Shown: positions 40,966 through 51,078, counted from the first letter of the stretch. The stretch is DNA of 54,956 bases from JAPHTQ01 sp050302275 (GCA_050302275.1 JBNLAT010000016.1:1-54956); one strand, 5' to 3'. Notes: generated from the letters alone by a model not told the origin. A program made the numbers and translations.

Positions 40966-41724
40966 CTAGGCCGCCGCCTGTTTTCCTTCACGCCAGCGGA
41001 CGGCAAAGCCGTTGGTGTAACGCAAATCGATACTGTCTATTTTCGCCTGTTGCGGTTTCAGCACCCGGCTGTAGACACGGACAAAACGCAACAGTCGGGT
41101 GTGCATATCGCGGCGCCCCAGGCGCAGTTGCAAACCACTCTCCAGATTCAGGCTCCAGGCACGACGCTCATTCATCGTCAGATGCGAAATGCGCAAACCC
41201 AACGGCGCTAACATCCCCTGCATCGCCTGATACTCCTTCATCACAGCGCCTTCGCTGTGCAGCGGACCACGCAGCAGTGGCAACTTGTCCCACGGCTGCA
41301 TATTCGACGGAATAAACACGTCCCCGTGCGCACTCAGCAAACCACCGTTACTCCAACGAGCCACCGCCTTCTGCTCTTCCACCCGCACCACCAGCAGGTC
41401 GGGCCATTCACGACGCACCGAGGCACTGGCCACCCAGGGCAGTGTTTCCAGTCCCTTGCGAATTTCATCCACATCCACCGCCATGAATCCCTCTTTCACA
41501 TAGGGCCGCACCGCGTTTCGAATATCTTCCTGACTCAACTGTTTCAGCGGAGTCTCAATACGGATGGTATTCAGCGGCAGGGTGTTGGGCTGAATTAACA
41601 AACCGAACAGCCAGACCAGTACCGCCAGGCCAGCCACAACCGACAGCACGGCCAGCGGCCAGCGTGGTAATGGCTTGCGCTCTTCAGTCCCTTTGCGCGT
41701 TGCGCCTTTAGGCTGCTTGGCCAT
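40966..41724 (-). CDS. ftsQ: Cell division protein FtsQ
   Basis: A 252-residue bitopic protein (E. coli 276): a basic cytoplasmic tail, one membrane segment (about 26-46), a POTRA domain (about 53-120, with LPWVASASVRREWPDLLVVRV at about 94-114) and a beta domain ending in DLRYTNGFAVRW. It links the FtsBL complex to the ring. Its ATG overlaps the 3' end of ddl by 17 bases, with GGGGAG as ribosome-binding site. Confidence 0.95.
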   Translation of the reverse strand: MAKQPKGATRKGTEERKPLPRWPLAVLSVVAGLAVLVWLFGLLIQPNTLPLNTIRIETPLKQLSQEDIRNAVRPYVKEGFMAVDVDEIRKGLETLPWVASASVRREWPDLLVVRVEEQKAVARWSNGGLLSAHGDVFIPSNMQPWDKLPLLRGPLHSEGAVMKEYQAMQGMLAPLGLRISHLTMNERRAWSLNLESGLQLRLGRRDMHTRLLRFVRVYSRVLKPQQAKIDSIDLRYTNGFAVRWREGKQAAA

Positions 41725-42649
41725 CCATACTCCCCTGCAGAATCCGCCATACCAGTTCGTCGATCTCGATTCCCGCCGCCCGCGCCGCCATCGGCACCAG
41801 GCTGTGATCGGTCATCCCCGGCAAGGTATTGGCTTCCAGCAAATAGGCCTTGCCTGCATCATCCAGCAACACATCGATACGGCCCCAGCCACGACAACCC
41901 AGTGCCGCAAATGCCCTGAGCGCCAGCTGCTGCATTGTCTCTGTCTGCGCCGCTGTCAGATCGGCAGGGCACTGGTACTCAGTGTCGTCACCCAGATACT
42001 TGGCCTCGTAGTCGTAAAACTCCGCTTTGGGCACAATCTTCACTACCGGCAACGCCGCACCATTAAGGATCGCTACGGTGTATTCGCCACCACCGAGATA
42101 CTGCTCGGCCAAAACCAACGAATCGTGCTCAGCAGCTTTGGCATAGGCGGCGGCCAGTTCACCGGTTTTCGTCACCTTGCTGATACCGACACTTGAACCT
42201 TCACGCGCCGGTTTAACAAACAGCGGCAAGCCGAGCTGTTTTTCCACTGCAGCAAAATCGCTCTTCTCATCTAGTACCGCGCAGGCCGGTACAGGCAAAC
42301 CCAACGCTTGCCACAACAGCTTGCAGCGCCATTTATCCATACCGAGTGCCGAAGCCAGTACACCGCTGCCCGTGTAAGGCAGGCCGAGCAGCTCCAGGGC
42401 ACCCTGCATGGTGCCGTCTTCTCCGCCACGACCATGCAGCATGATGAAACAGCGATCGAAACCGCCTGCCTGCAACTGCTGCATTACCTCCGCACCGACA
42501 TCGACGGCATGGGCGTCGACACCACGAACCTGTAACGCCGCCAGCACCGTCGCCCCGCTTTTCAGCGAGACCTCACGCTCAGCAGAAGTGCCGCCTAATA
42601 GCACAGCGACCTTGCCAAATTGCGCCGGGTCGGTGACGGCCAGACTCAT
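41708..42649 (-). CDS. ddl: D-alanine--D-alanine ligase
   Basis: A 313-residue ATP-grasp enzyme (DdlB about 306) that makes the D-Ala-D-Ala dipeptide for the stem peptide. It shows VLLGGTSAEREVSLKSG (about 15-31), the LHGRGGEDGTMQGALELLGLPYTGS block, KPAREGSSVGISKV (about 148-161) and NTLPGMTDHSLVPMAA (about 281-296). It overlaps murB by 4 bases and ftsQ by 17, as in the canonical dcw cluster (ddlB position). Confidence 0.98.
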   Translation of the reverse strand: MSLAVTDPAQFGKVAVLLGGTSAEREVSLKSGATVLAALQVRGVDAHAVDVGAEVMQQLQAGGFDRCFIMLHGRGGEDGTMQGALELLGLPYTGSGVLASALGMDKWRCKLLWQALGLPVPACAVLDEKSDFAAVEKQLGLPLFVKPAREGSSVGISKVTKTGELAAAYAKAAEHDSLVLAEQYLGGGEYTVAILNGAALPVVKIVPKAEFYDYEAKYLGDDTEYQCPADLTAAQTETMQQLALRAFAALGCRGWGRIDVLLDDAGKAYLLEANTLPGMTDHSLVPMAARAAGIEIDELVWRILQGSMDGQAA

Positions 42650-43557
42650 GCAACGCTCCCCTTTCTTTCGCCGACAATGTGCACTTCCCGCTGCAGGCGA
42701 ATGCCGTGCTTCAACTCCACGTCGTTCTGTACCAGTTCGATCAATGCCTCGATCTCGGTGGCCGTGGCACCGCCATTGTTGACGATGAAGTTGGCGTGTT
42801 TATCCGAGACACAGGCACCGCCGATGCAGCGCCCCTTGAGTCCGGCAGCTTCAATCAAACGCGCCGCATAATCCCCTTCAGGATTGCGGAACACCGAACC
42901 GGCATTGGGCAAACGGGTCGGCTGACTGGCGCCGCGCAGTTCGAGCAGTTCACGAATACGGTTTTGCAGTTGGCCCGGCTCGCCCGGCTCCAGCTTCAGT
43001 TGTGCCGCAACAAACCATTCACCCAGAGGCGCTTCCACATGGCGGTAACCGACGCGGTATTCACTAGGGCTACGGGTACGCAGCACGCCCATGTGGTCCA
43101 CGGTCTCCAGTTGCTCCACCAGTTGCCAGGTTTCGCCGCCGAAGCAACCGGCATTCATCCGTAAGGCACCGCCCATGGTGCCGGGGATGCCGCTGAGGAA
43201 TTCGGCACCGGCCAATCCTTCGCGGGCGCAGAAGCGTGCAACCAGCGCGCAGGAGACACCGCTCTCCACCCGCACCCGGGTTTCATCCAGTCGGGTCATT
43301 TCGTTCAACATGCCGCTGGTAGCGATCACCGTGCCGCTAATCCCGCCTTCGCGAACCAGTAGATTGCTACCGAGGCCGATCCAGTAGAGCGGTTCGTCCT
43401 CCGGCAAGCGGCGAATGAACTCCACCAGATCCGCCAGATCCGCGGGACGGTAGTAACGCCGTGCGCTACCACCAACACGCCAGGTGGTATGACGCGACAT
43501 CGGTTCGTTCTCGCGCAGTTCACCACGCAGCGGTTGTGGCTTGCGCATGGTCATCAT
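42646..43557 (-). CDS. murB: UDP-N-acetylenolpyruvoylglucosamine reductase
   Basis: A 303-residue FAD enzyme of the shorter type II (Gram-positive-like) form. It opens with MSRHTTWRVGGSARRYYRP after a short leader, then has GLGSNLLVREGGISG (FAD site, about 77-91), SGIPGTMGGALRMNAG (about 140-155) and a serine/GSVFRNP active-site block. I take the ATG at 43557 within the murC end, with GGAGGGG just upstream; ATG 43554 is an alternative. A 4-base overlap with both ddl and murC shows tight coupling. Confidence 0.97.
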   Translation of the reverse strand: MMTMRKPQPLRGELRENEPMSRHTTWRVGGSARRYYRPADLADLVEFIRRLPEDEPLYWIGLGSNLLVREGGISGTVIATSGMLNEMTRLDETRVRVESGVSCALVARFCAREGLAGAEFLSGIPGTMGGALRMNAGCFGGETWQLVEQLETVDHMGVLRTRSPSEYRVGYRHVEAPLGEWFVAAQLKLEPGEPGQLQNRIRELLELRGASQPTRLPNAGSVFRNPEGDYAARLIEAAGLKGRCIGGACVSDKHANFIVNNGGATATEIEALIELVQNDVELKHGIRLQREVHIVGERKGSVA

Positions 43558-44990
43558 GCTGTCCCCTCCAGTTCGCTCGGCAGGCGCTGGGCAATCGCAC
43601 CGATGTCGCCTGCGCCCATGGTCAACAACACATCGCCCTCCTGAAGTACTCCGTTGAGGGTTGCTGCCAGCTCCGCGTGGTCGCTGATAAACACCGGGTC
43701 GACCTTGCCGCGAGCACGAATCGCACGACACAGGGTGCGGCTGTCGGCACCGGGAACGGCCTCCTCACCTGCGGCATAGACCTCCAGCACCAGCAGGGCA
43801 TCAACCTCGGAAAGCACCTCGGTAAAATCTTCAAACAGGTCACGGGTACGGCTATAGCGGTGCGGCTGGAATAGCACCACCAGACGACGGTCTGGCCAGG
43901 CGCCACGCGCTGCCGCCAGAGTGGCGGCCACTTCGCGCGGATGGTGGCCGTAGTCATCGACCAGCAGGATCTTGCCGTTGTCGGTCTGCACCTCACCGCC
44001 GATCTGGAAGCGACGGCCGATACCCTGGAATTTGTCCAGTGCGGCGATGATCGCCGCATCGCTAACGCCCAGGTCGCTGGCCACGGCGATGGCTGCAAGG
44101 GCGTTGAGCACGTTGTGCTGTCCCGGCATGTTGAGGGTCACCTGTAACCACTTATCCTGGCCGCTGCGGGAAACGGTAAAGTGGGTACGCAGCCCCTCGT
44201 AACGCAATTCGGTGGCACGAATATCCGCCTCTTCGCTAAGGCCGTAGGTCATCACCCGGCGAGTCACGCTAGGCAGGATGTTGCGCACCTCTTCGTCGTC
44301 GATGCACATCACCGCCAGACCGTAGAAGGGCAAGTTGTGCAGGAATTCGATAAAGGTCTGGCGCAAGCGGTTAAAATCGCCGTCGTAAGTGGCCATGTGA
44401 TCCGCATCGATGTTGGTCACCACCGCGGTCATAGGTTGAAGATGGAGGAAAGAGGCGTCGCTCTCGTCCGCCTCTGCTACCAGATAGTGACCGGCGCCGA
44501 GACGGGCATTGGTACCCGCGCTGTTAAGGCGACCACCGATAACAAAGGTCGGATCGACACCACCCTCCGCCATCAGGCTGGCGATCAGGCTGGTGGTAGT
44601 AGTCTTGCCATGCGTACCGGCCACTGCGATGCCGTGACGGAAGCGCATCAGCTCCGCCAGCATCTCGGCGCGCGGTACGACGGGAATGCGCGCTTCGCGT
44701 GCCGCCTGCACCTCCGGGTTCTCCTCTTTGACCGCCGAGGAGGTCACCACCACGTCACAACCGGCGATATTCTCTGCCGCGTGGCCAAAACAAATCGTGG
44801 CACCGTTCGCTTCCAGGTGACGGGTAACTGCGTTCGGTTTCAGGTCGGAGCCGCTGACCGCGTAACCGAGATTGAGCAGAACCTCGGCGATACCGCCCAT
44901 GCCGGAGCCGCCGATCCCGACCATATGGATATGGCGGATGCGTCCCATCACGTTGTTGCCGGCCAGTTCTGCCGGGGTACCCTTAATCAT
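43554..44990 (-). CDS. murC: UDP-N-acetylmuramate--L-alanine ligase
   Basis: A 478-residue Mur ligase (E. coli 491) that adds the first stem amino acid. The N-terminal Rossmann-like site is IGGSGMGGIAEVLLNLGY (about 26-43). The ATP loop is AGTHGKTTTTSLIA (about 127-140). The middle domain has NIDADHM and GLAVMCIDD, and the C-terminal domain has DDYGHHPREVAATL (about 344-357). It overlaps murG by 4 bases. Confidence 0.98.
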   Translation of the reverse strand: MIKGTPAELAGNNVMGRIRHIHMVGIGGSGMGGIAEVLLNLGYAVSGSDLKPNAVTRHLEANGATICFGHAAENIAGCDVVVTSSAVKEENPEVQAAREARIPVVPRAEMLAELMRFRHGIAVAGTHGKTTTTSLIASLMAEGGVDPTFVIGGRLNSAGTNARLGAGHYLVAEADESDASFLHLQPMTAVVTNIDADHMATYDGDFNRLRQTFIEFLHNLPFYGLAVMCIDDEEVRNILPSVTRRVMTYGLSEEADIRATELRYEGLRTHFTVSRSGQDKWLQVTLNMPGQHNVLNALAAIAVASDLGVSDAAIIAALDKFQGIGRRFQIGGEVQTDNGKILLVDDYGHHPREVAATLAAARGAWPDRRLVVLFQPHRYSRTRDLFEDFTEVLSEVDALLVLEVYAAGEEAVPGADSRTLCRAIRARGKVDPVFISDHAELAATLNGVLQEGDVLLTMGAGDIGAIAQRLPSELEGTA

Positions 44991-46090
44991 GCCGCTTTCT
45001 CCTCAATGGCCACCTCAAGGCAGGCCGCCACTACATCGTTGGTTGCTTCGGGACGAGCCAGATTGCGCGCTTTGTTGGCCATCTCGCGCAGTTGCTCCCT
45101 TCCCTGTGCCGGATCGGCGCAAAACTCGCGCAGCATTCCGGCCAGTTTTTTCTCATCCAAAGTGTTCTGCTGCACCAGTTCGGCTGCTCCTTCGTCGGCC
45201 AGGTAGCGGCCGTTAGCACTCTGGTGGTCGTCCACTGCGAAGGGGAACGGCACCAGCACCGCAGGCACACCGGCAATCGCCAGCTCACTCACGGTCAGTG
45301 CGCCGGAGCGGCACAGCACCAGATCGGCCCACTCGTACATCGCTGCCATGTCGTCAATGAAGGGCAGCAGTTCTGCCTCCACCTCTGCTGCGGCGTAGCT
45401 GGCCTGGGTTGCCTCCAGGTGTTTCTTGCCGGTCTGATGACGCACCTGCGGACGAATCGATTCGGGCAGCAGCGCCAGCGCCTTCGGCAGGGTCTGATTG
45501 AAGACCATCGCCCCCAGCGAACCGCCGAGGACGAAGAGGCGAATCGGCCCGGTATGCTCGGCATAACGCGCATCCGGTTCCGCCACCTGCATGATGTCGC
45601 TGCGTACTGGGTTGCCGGTGAAGCGCACCTGGCAGCCGCTGAAGGTATCGGGGAAGGCCTCCAGCACGGTGACCGCCAGGTAGGACAACAGGCGGTTAGT
45701 CAGCCCGGCGATGGCGTTCTGCTCGTGGATCACCAATGGCCGCCCGCTGATCTTTGCTGCTACACCACCGGGGCCGGTGACGAAACCGCCCATCCCCAGC
45801 ACTACCGCCGGACGACGGCGACGCAGGATAGAGAGCGCCTGAAACAGCGCTACGCTCAGACGCCACGGTGCCAGTAACCATCCGGCCAGCCCGTTACCGC
45901 GCAGGCCAGAAATGGAGATGTAATCGATGGGGAATCCAGCCTGCGGCACCAGTTCTGCTTCCAGACCACGTTGGGTACCGAGCCAGCTCACCTCGTGGCC
46001 GCGCTCACGCAGTTCACGTGCCACCGCCAACGCTGGGAAGACATGCCCGCCGGTACCACCCGCCATGATCAAAATGCGCAATTGACTCAT
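44987..46090 (-). CDS. murG: UDP-GlcNAc:undecaprenyl-PP-MurNAc-pentapeptide GlcNAc transferase
   Basis: A 367-residue peripheral membrane glycosyltransferase (family about 355) that turns lipid I into lipid II. I use the ATG at 46090, which overlaps the ftsW stop (ATGA); the frame reaches 46168. The GT-B fold begins with the G-loop MAGGTGGHVFPALAVA (about 9-24), and the donor-site region has LCRSGALTVSELA (about 262-274) with FPFAVDDHQSANG following. Confidence 0.98.
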   Translation of the reverse strand: MSQLRILIMAGGTGGHVFPALAVARELRERGHEVSWLGTQRGLEAELVPQAGFPIDYISISGLRGNGLAGWLLAPWRLSVALFQALSILRRRRPAVVLGMGGFVTGPGGVAAKISGRPLVIHEQNAIAGLTNRLLSYLAVTVLEAFPDTFSGCQVRFTGNPVRSDIMQVAEPDARYAEHTGPIRLFVLGGSLGAMVFNQTLPKALALLPESIRPQVRHQTGKKHLEATQASYAAAEVEAELLPFIDDMAAMYEWADLVLCRSGALTVSELAIAGVPAVLVPFPFAVDDHQSANGRYLADEGAAELVQQNTLDEKKLAGMLREFCADPAQGREQLREMANKARNLARPEATNDVVAACLEVAIEEKAA

Positions 46091-47265
46091 GAGCGCACCC
46101 TCCTCACCGCACCGGTGTGCTGCGGGATCTCCAGCGCCACCCGTTGTACCAGCGCCAGGGCGATACACATCACCAGCATGCTGCTACCGCCGTAACTCAT
46201 CAGTGGCAGGGTCAGGCCCTTGGTCGGCAACAGCCCCATGTTCACGCCCATGTTGATGAAGGCCTGCAGGGCGAACCAGAGACCGATGCCGTAGCAGAGG
46301 TAACCGGCGAAGGGCATCTCCGCCTCGCTCGCCCGGCGGGCGATGGTGAAGATACGACTGACCAGTACTACAAAGAGGAATACCACCAGGCTACCGCCCA
46401 CCATGCCCAGTTCTTCCACCAGCACGGCGTAAACGAAATCGGTGTGCGCCTCCGGCAGGTAAAACAGTTTCTGCACGCTGCCACCGAGGCCGACGCCGAA
46501 CCACTCGCCGCGACCGAAGGCGATCAGCGCCTGGGTCAGCTGGAAGCCGCTATTGAACGGATCGGCCCAAGGATTGAGGAAGGCGGTCAGGCGTTCCATA
46601 CGATAGGGCGCGGCGACCGCCAAAAACGCCAGCGAGCCGACAGACATCAGCATCAGCACGCCGAACAGCCATAGTTGCACACCGCCGAGGAACATCATTC
46701 CCAGTACCGTGGCACCGAGGATCACTGCGGTACCAAAGTCCGGCTCGGCCAGCAGCAACACACCGAGCAATACCACCAGCGACATTGGTTTGAGGAAACC
46801 AGCAACGCTGCTGCGCACCTCATCACCGCGGCGCACCAGATAGCCAGCGAGATAAATAATCATCGCCAGCTTGGCCACTTCGGAAACCTGCAGGGTGAAC
46901 GGTCCCAGCGCCAGCCAGCGGGTACTGCCGTTAACCGTACGACCGATCCCTGGCACCAGCACCGCCAGCAGCAGCACGATCGAGACCAGCAGCAGGATCG
47001 GGCCGCTACGCTCCCAGATCTGCAACGGCAGTTGCCAGGCAACCAGCGCCAGAGCAATACCGAGTCCTGCATAAAGCGCCTGACGCACAATGAAATAGGT
47101 GGGATCACCGACACGGCTATCGGCGATAGTTACCGAGGCAGAGGCGATCATCACCAACCCCAGTGCCAGCAGAGTGATTGCAGCGATCAGCAGCGGCCAG
47201 TCGACATTGCGATTCTGGCTGCGCTTTGCCTCGTTAATCAGCGGCAGGATCGTGGACCAGCTCAT
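46087..47265 (-). CDS. ftsW: Septal peptidoglycan glycosyltransferase FtsW
   Basis: A 392-residue SEDS-family polymerase with about ten membrane segments (family about 400). Family blocks are GSTRWLALGPFTLQVSEVAKLA (about 110-131), LAEPDFGTAVI (about 171-181) and LPLMSYGGSSMLVMCIAL (about 355-372). It partners with FtsI. The start overlaps the murD stop by 4 bases. In contrast with RodA, the dcw context settles FtsW. Confidence 0.97.
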   Translation of the reverse strand: MSWSTILPLINEAKRSQNRNVDWPLLIAAITLLALGLVMIASASVTIADSRVGDPTYFIVRQALYAGLGIALALVAWQLPLQIWERSGPILLLVSIVLLLAVLVPGIGRTVNGSTRWLALGPFTLQVSEVAKLAMIIYLAGYLVRRGDEVRSSVAGFLKPMSLVVLLGVLLLAEPDFGTAVILGATVLGMMFLGGVQLWLFGVLMLMSVGSLAFLAVAAPYRMERLTAFLNPWADPFNSGFQLTQALIAFGRGEWFGVGLGGSVQKLFYLPEAHTDFVYAVLVEELGMVGGSLVVFLFVVLVSRIFTIARRASEAEMPFAGYLCYGIGLWFALQAFINMGVNMGLLPTKGLTLPLMSYGGSSMLVMCIALALVQRVALEIPQHTGAVRRVRS

Positions 47266-48629
47266 GCTGCCCTCCCCTGCACCGCGGCAACAAAGGCCTC
47301 GCCCCGTGCAATGTAGTTGCTGAACATATCGAAGCTAGCGCAGGCTGGTGAGAGCAATACGCTGTCGCCGGGCTGGGCAGTCTTCGCTGCGCGTTTGACC
47401 GCCTGCTTCATATCCTTGGCGTGTTCGATGGGCGCGGCACCTTCGATGGCCTGCTCAATTAATCCGGCATCCTCACCGATCAGCACCACCGTGCGAGCAC
47501 GTTCTGCCACTGCCTCACGCAGCGGGGAGAAATCCTGTCCCTTGCCCTGACCGCCTGCGATCAACACTACCTTCTCACCGGGCATTCCGGCCAGCGCCGC
47601 CAGGGTGGCACCGACGTTGGTGCCCTTGGAGTCTTCGTAGTAATTCACGCCGTCGATCTCGGCGACCCACTGACAGCGGTGCGGCAGTCCCGGGAATTCG
47701 CGCAGGGTCTGCAGCATGGCGGGCATTGCCAGTCCTGCAGCGGAACCGAGGGCCAGTGCCGCCAGGGCATTGGCCTGGTTGTGGCGACCCGGCATGCGCA
47801 TTTCGCTGGCGGCCATCAGGGCCTCGCTACCGCGGACCAGCCAGTCGACGCCCTCGATCTGGCGCAGGCCAAAATCGTTTTCAGTCGCCGGTTCGCCGAG
47901 ACTGAAACGCACCACCTCACGACCGGGCAGCACCATCGCTGCGACCCGTGGGTCGTCGGCATTGATCACCATCACCCCGTCACCGGCGTAGATGCCGGAT
48001 TTGATCGCGGCGTAGTTCTCCATGGTCAGGTGGCGATCCAGATGATCGTCGCTCAGGTTCAGCACCACCGCAGCGCGGCAGTTGAGGGAACGGGTCACCT
48101 CCAACTGGAAGCTGGAGAGTTCCATCACATAAAGGTCCGGAGTCTCTTCATCCAGCAGTTCCAGCGCCGGGGTGCCGATGTTGCCGCCGACCAGCACCTT
48201 CTTGCCCGCCGCCCTGGCCATCTCGCCCAGCAGTGCGGTGACGGTGCTCTTGCCGTTGGAACCGGTGATCGCCAGAACTGGGGCCTGGGCCTGACGGGCA
48301 AACAGTTCGATATCACCCAGCACCTCAATGCCCGCCTCTGCGGCAGCGCTGATGGCTTTTTCCTGAGGGGCCACGCCGGGGCTCAACAATAACCGTGCTG
48401 CATGACGGAACAGCTCTTCATTAAAATCGCCGAGCCAGACCGACACCTGCGGGAACTCGCGGCGTAGCTCTTCCAGCCCCGGCGGATGGGCGCGATTGTC
48501 GACCACGGCAAACGGCTCGCCGAGCGCAGCGAGGAAACGGGCGCAGGCGAGCCCGGTCTGACCCAGACCGACCACCAGGGTTAACCCCTCTGCCGCGTTT
48601 GTCGTTGCCATGTTCATCGCCAGCGTCAT
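47262..48629 (-). CDS. murD: UDP-N-acetylmuramoylalanine--D-glutamate ligase
   Basis: A 455-residue Mur ligase (E. coli 438) that adds D-Glu. The N-terminal domain has VVGLGQTGLACARFL (about 19-33). The ATP loop is ITGSNGKSTVTALLGEM (about 119-135), followed by YVMELSSFQLE (about 168-178), LNLSDDHLDRH and the C-terminal domain with YYEDSKGTNVGAT. The ATG at 48629 has AAGG four to five bases upstream, but ATGs at 48617 and 48611 are possible. It starts 6 bases after mraY. Confidence 0.97.
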   Translation of the reverse strand: MTLAMNMATTNAAEGLTLVVGLGQTGLACARFLAALGEPFAVVDNRAHPPGLEELRREFPQVSVWLGDFNEELFRHAARLLLSPGVAPQEKAISAAAEAGIEVLGDIELFARQAQAPVLAITGSNGKSTVTALLGEMARAAGKKVLVGGNIGTPALELLDEETPDLYVMELSSFQLEVTRSLNCRAAVVLNLSDDHLDRHLTMENYAAIKSGIYAGDGVMVINADDPRVAAMVLPGREVVRFSLGEPATENDFGLRQIEGVDWLVRGSEALMAASEMRMPGRHNQANALAALALGSAAGLAMPAMLQTLREFPGLPHRCQWVAEIDGVNYYEDSKGTNVGATLAALAGMPGEKVVLIAGGQGKGQDFSPLREAVAERARTVVLIGEDAGLIEQAIEGAAPIEHAKDMKQAVKRAAKTAQPGDSVLLSPACASFDMFSNYIARGEAFVAAVQGRAA

Positions 48630-48635
48630 CTCGCC

Positions 48636-49718
48636 TTAACGAAGCTTCAAAGTGGAAAGACCGACCAGCACCAGAATGACGGTGATGATCCAGAATCGGA
48701 CAATGACCCGCGGTTCGGGCCAGCCCTTCAATTCAAAGTGGTGATGTAGCGGTGCCATGCGGAAGATACGACGCCCGGTCAGCTTGAACGAAGCGACCTG
48801 CAGAATGACCGAGACGGTCTCCATGACGAAGACCCCGCCCATGATCAGCAGCACCAGTTCCTGACGGACCACTACCGCGATCACCCCCAGCGCCGCCCCC
48901 AGACCGAGGGCACCCACGTCGCCCATGAAGACCTGTGCCGGATAGGTGTTGAACCAGAGGAAACCGAGTCCGGCGCCGACGATGGCGCCGCAGAAGATCA
49001 CCACCTCACCCACGCCGGGGATGTAGGGAATACCGAGATAACCGGAGAAGTTCACGTTACCGGTGAGGTAGGCGAAGATCCCCAGCGCACCGCCGACCAT
49101 TACCGTCGGCAGGATCGCCAAACCATCGAGACCGTCAGTGAGATTGACCGAGTTACTGGAGCCGACGATGACGAAGTAGGTCAGCACGATGTAGAAAGCA
49201 CCCATCGGCAGCGCAATGTGCTTGAAGAACGGCACGATCAATTCCAGCTCCGCCGGCACCTTGGCGGTGTAGTAGAGGAACAACGCCGCGCCGAGACCGA
49301 AGATGGTCTGCAGCAGATATTTGTGTTTGGCACGCAGTCCCTGGGACTGCTTCTTGATCAGTTTTTTGTAGTCATCGATCCAGCCAATCAGACCGAAGGC
49401 CAGGGTCACCGCCAGCACCACCCAGATGTAGCGGTTGGAGAGGTCGGCCCAGAGCAGGGTACTGACGGCAATAGCCGCCAGAATCAGCGCCCCGCCCATG
49501 GTCGGAGTTCCCGCCTTGGAGAGGTGGCTCTGCGGACCGTCGTCGCGCACGAACTGGCCGACCTGATGGTGACTCAGTTTGCGGATGATAGTTGGACCAA
49601 GCAGCAGCGAAATCGCCAGCGCGCTGAGGATGCCGAGAATGGCGCGCAGGGTCAGGTACTGGAATACATTGAATCCACTATAAAACTGGCTCAGGTATTC
49701 GGTCAGATAGAGCAGCAT
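48636..49718 (-). CDS. mraY: Phospho-N-acetylmuramoyl-pentapeptide transferase
   Basis: A 360-residue integral membrane enzyme (E. coli also 360) that makes lipid I. The ATG at 49718 gives the standard length; the longer frame overlaps murF. Catalytic acidic residues lie in IDDYKKL (about 114-120), NLTDGLDGLA (about 190-199) and MGDVGALGLG (about 264-273), and the C-terminal HHHFELKGW box (about 324-332) is intact. About ten membrane helices. Confidence 0.98.
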   Translation of the reverse strand: MLLYLTEYLSQFYSGFNVFQYLTLRAILGILSALAISLLLGPTIIRKLSHHQVGQFVRDDGPQSHLSKAGTPTMGGALILAAIAVSTLLWADLSNRYIWVVLAVTLAFGLIGWIDDYKKLIKKQSQGLRAKHKYLLQTIFGLGAALFLYYTAKVPAELELIVPFFKHIALPMGAFYIVLTYFVIVGSSNSVNLTDGLDGLAILPTVMVGGALGIFAYLTGNVNFSGYLGIPYIPGVGEVVIFCGAIVGAGLGFLWFNTYPAQVFMGDVGALGLGAALGVIAVVVRQELVLLIMGGVFVMETVSVILQVASFKLTGRRIFRMAPLHHHFELKGWPEPRVIVRFWIITVILVLVGLSTLKLR

Positions 49719-49719
49719 C

Positions 49720-51078
49720 TTAGACTTTCTCCCCGGAAGTGAGCGCTTCGACGACACGTTCCATGTGGCTGCTGCGTGAACCTTTAACCAGCACCGTGAT
49801 ATCCCTGTTCATCTGCGGTAACAGCGCATCGATGAGTTGTTGTTGCTGTTGAAAGAAAAATCCGTTGTCGCCGAAGGCCTCGCTCGCTGCACGGCTCAGC
49901 TCACCAGTGGCATAGAGGCGATCGACACCCAGCTCGCGTGCATCCAGCCCCACCTGACGGTGCAGCTCGCTCGCCTCAGCGCCCAGTTCGGCCATATCAC
50001 CCATGGCAAACAGGCGGGTGCCATCACAACCGGCCAGCACCTCTAACCCGGCACGCATGGAAGAGGGATTGGCGTTGTAGCTGTCATCGAGAACCGTGGC
50101 GCCGTTGATACCGCTGCGCTTATGCAGTCGCCCGGAAACCGGAACCATGTGATTCAAACCCTCTGCGATCTGCTCCAGATCGATCCCAAGAGCGATCCCG
50201 GCGGAGATCGCGGCCAGGGCATTCATAATGTTGTGGCGTCCCGGCAGCGGCAGGCTGAGATGGAACTCGCCCAGCGGAGAGAGCACCTCCAGTTCACTAC
50301 CGTTGATATCGCCCATGCCACGCACACCGACATCGGCACGATTCTGCAGGCCGAAGGTAATCGTGCGGTGACCAGCGCTCAGCTCACTCCAGAGTCCGGC
50401 AAAGGGGTCGTCGGCATTGATGATCGCCACCCCGTTCTCGACCAGACCGTGGTAGATCTCGCCCTTGGCCCGAGCCACCTCGGCGACCGCGCCAAAACCT
50501 TCCAAATGGGCGGCACCTGCGTTGGTGATGATCGCCACCTGCGGCCGGGTCAGGCCGGTGAGGTATTCGATCTCACCGATGTGGTTTGCCCCCATTTCGA
50601 TCACGCCGTAGTCATGCTCGGCGGTGAGGCGTAACAGGGTCAACGGCACACCGATGTCGTTGTTCAGATTGCCGTGAGTCGCCAGCGTTTTACCGGCACG
50701 AGCGAGGATCGCCGCGCACATCTCCTTGGTGGTGGTCTTGCCGTTACTGCCGGTGATCGCCACCAGATGAGTACCCAGATGCTGACGCCATGCTGCGGCC
50801 AGTTGCCCCAGTGCCAGACGGGTATCGCTGACCAACAATTGCGGGATATCCAGATCCAGTTGCCGCTCCACCAGTGCCGCAACGGCTCCGGCATCCAACG
50901 CGGCTTGCACGTGATCGTGACCATCGTGGTTCGGTCCCTTGAGGGCGATAAACAGCATCCCCGCCTCAATGGTGCGGGTGTCACTGCTCACGCCGTGGAA
51001 TTCGCAGTCACTACCGCTATGGGTAGCGCCGAGCCACTGAGTAGCCAGAGAAAGCGTGGTGCGAATGCCTTCAGCCAC
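49720..51078 (-). CDS. murF: UDP-N-acetylmuramoyl-tripeptide--D-alanyl-D-alanine ligase
   Basis: A 452-residue Mur ligase (E. coli also 452). The start is the GTG at 51078: a GGAGGTG ribosome-binding site lies 5 bases upstream inside the murE end, and the resulting N-terminus (AEGIRTTLSLATQWLG) has the normal length; the frame to 51165 is within murE. Landmarks are VSSDTRTIEAGMLFIAL (about 32-48), ITGSNGKTTTKEM (about 106-118) and DDSYNANPSSMRAGLE (about 323-338). Confidence 0.97.
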   Translation of the reverse strand: MAEGIRTTLSLATQWLGATHSGSDCEFHGVSSDTRTIEAGMLFIALKGPNHDGHDHVQAALDAGAVAALVERQLDLDIPQLLVSDTRLALGQLAAAWRQHLGTHLVAITGSNGKTTTKEMCAAILARAGKTLATHGNLNNDIGVPLTLLRLTAEHDYGVIEMGANHIGEIEYLTGLTRPQVAIITNAGAAHLEGFGAVAEVARAKGEIYHGLVENGVAIINADDPFAGLWSELSAGHRTITFGLQNRADVGVRGMGDINGSELEVLSPLGEFHLSLPLPGRHNIMNALAAISAGIALGIDLEQIAEGLNHMVPVSGRLHKRSGINGATVLDDSYNANPSSMRAGLEVLAGCDGTRLFAMGDMAELGAEASELHRQVGLDARELGVDRLYATGELSRAASEAFGDNGFFFQQQQQLIDALLPQMNRDITVLVKGSRSSHMERVVEALTSGEKV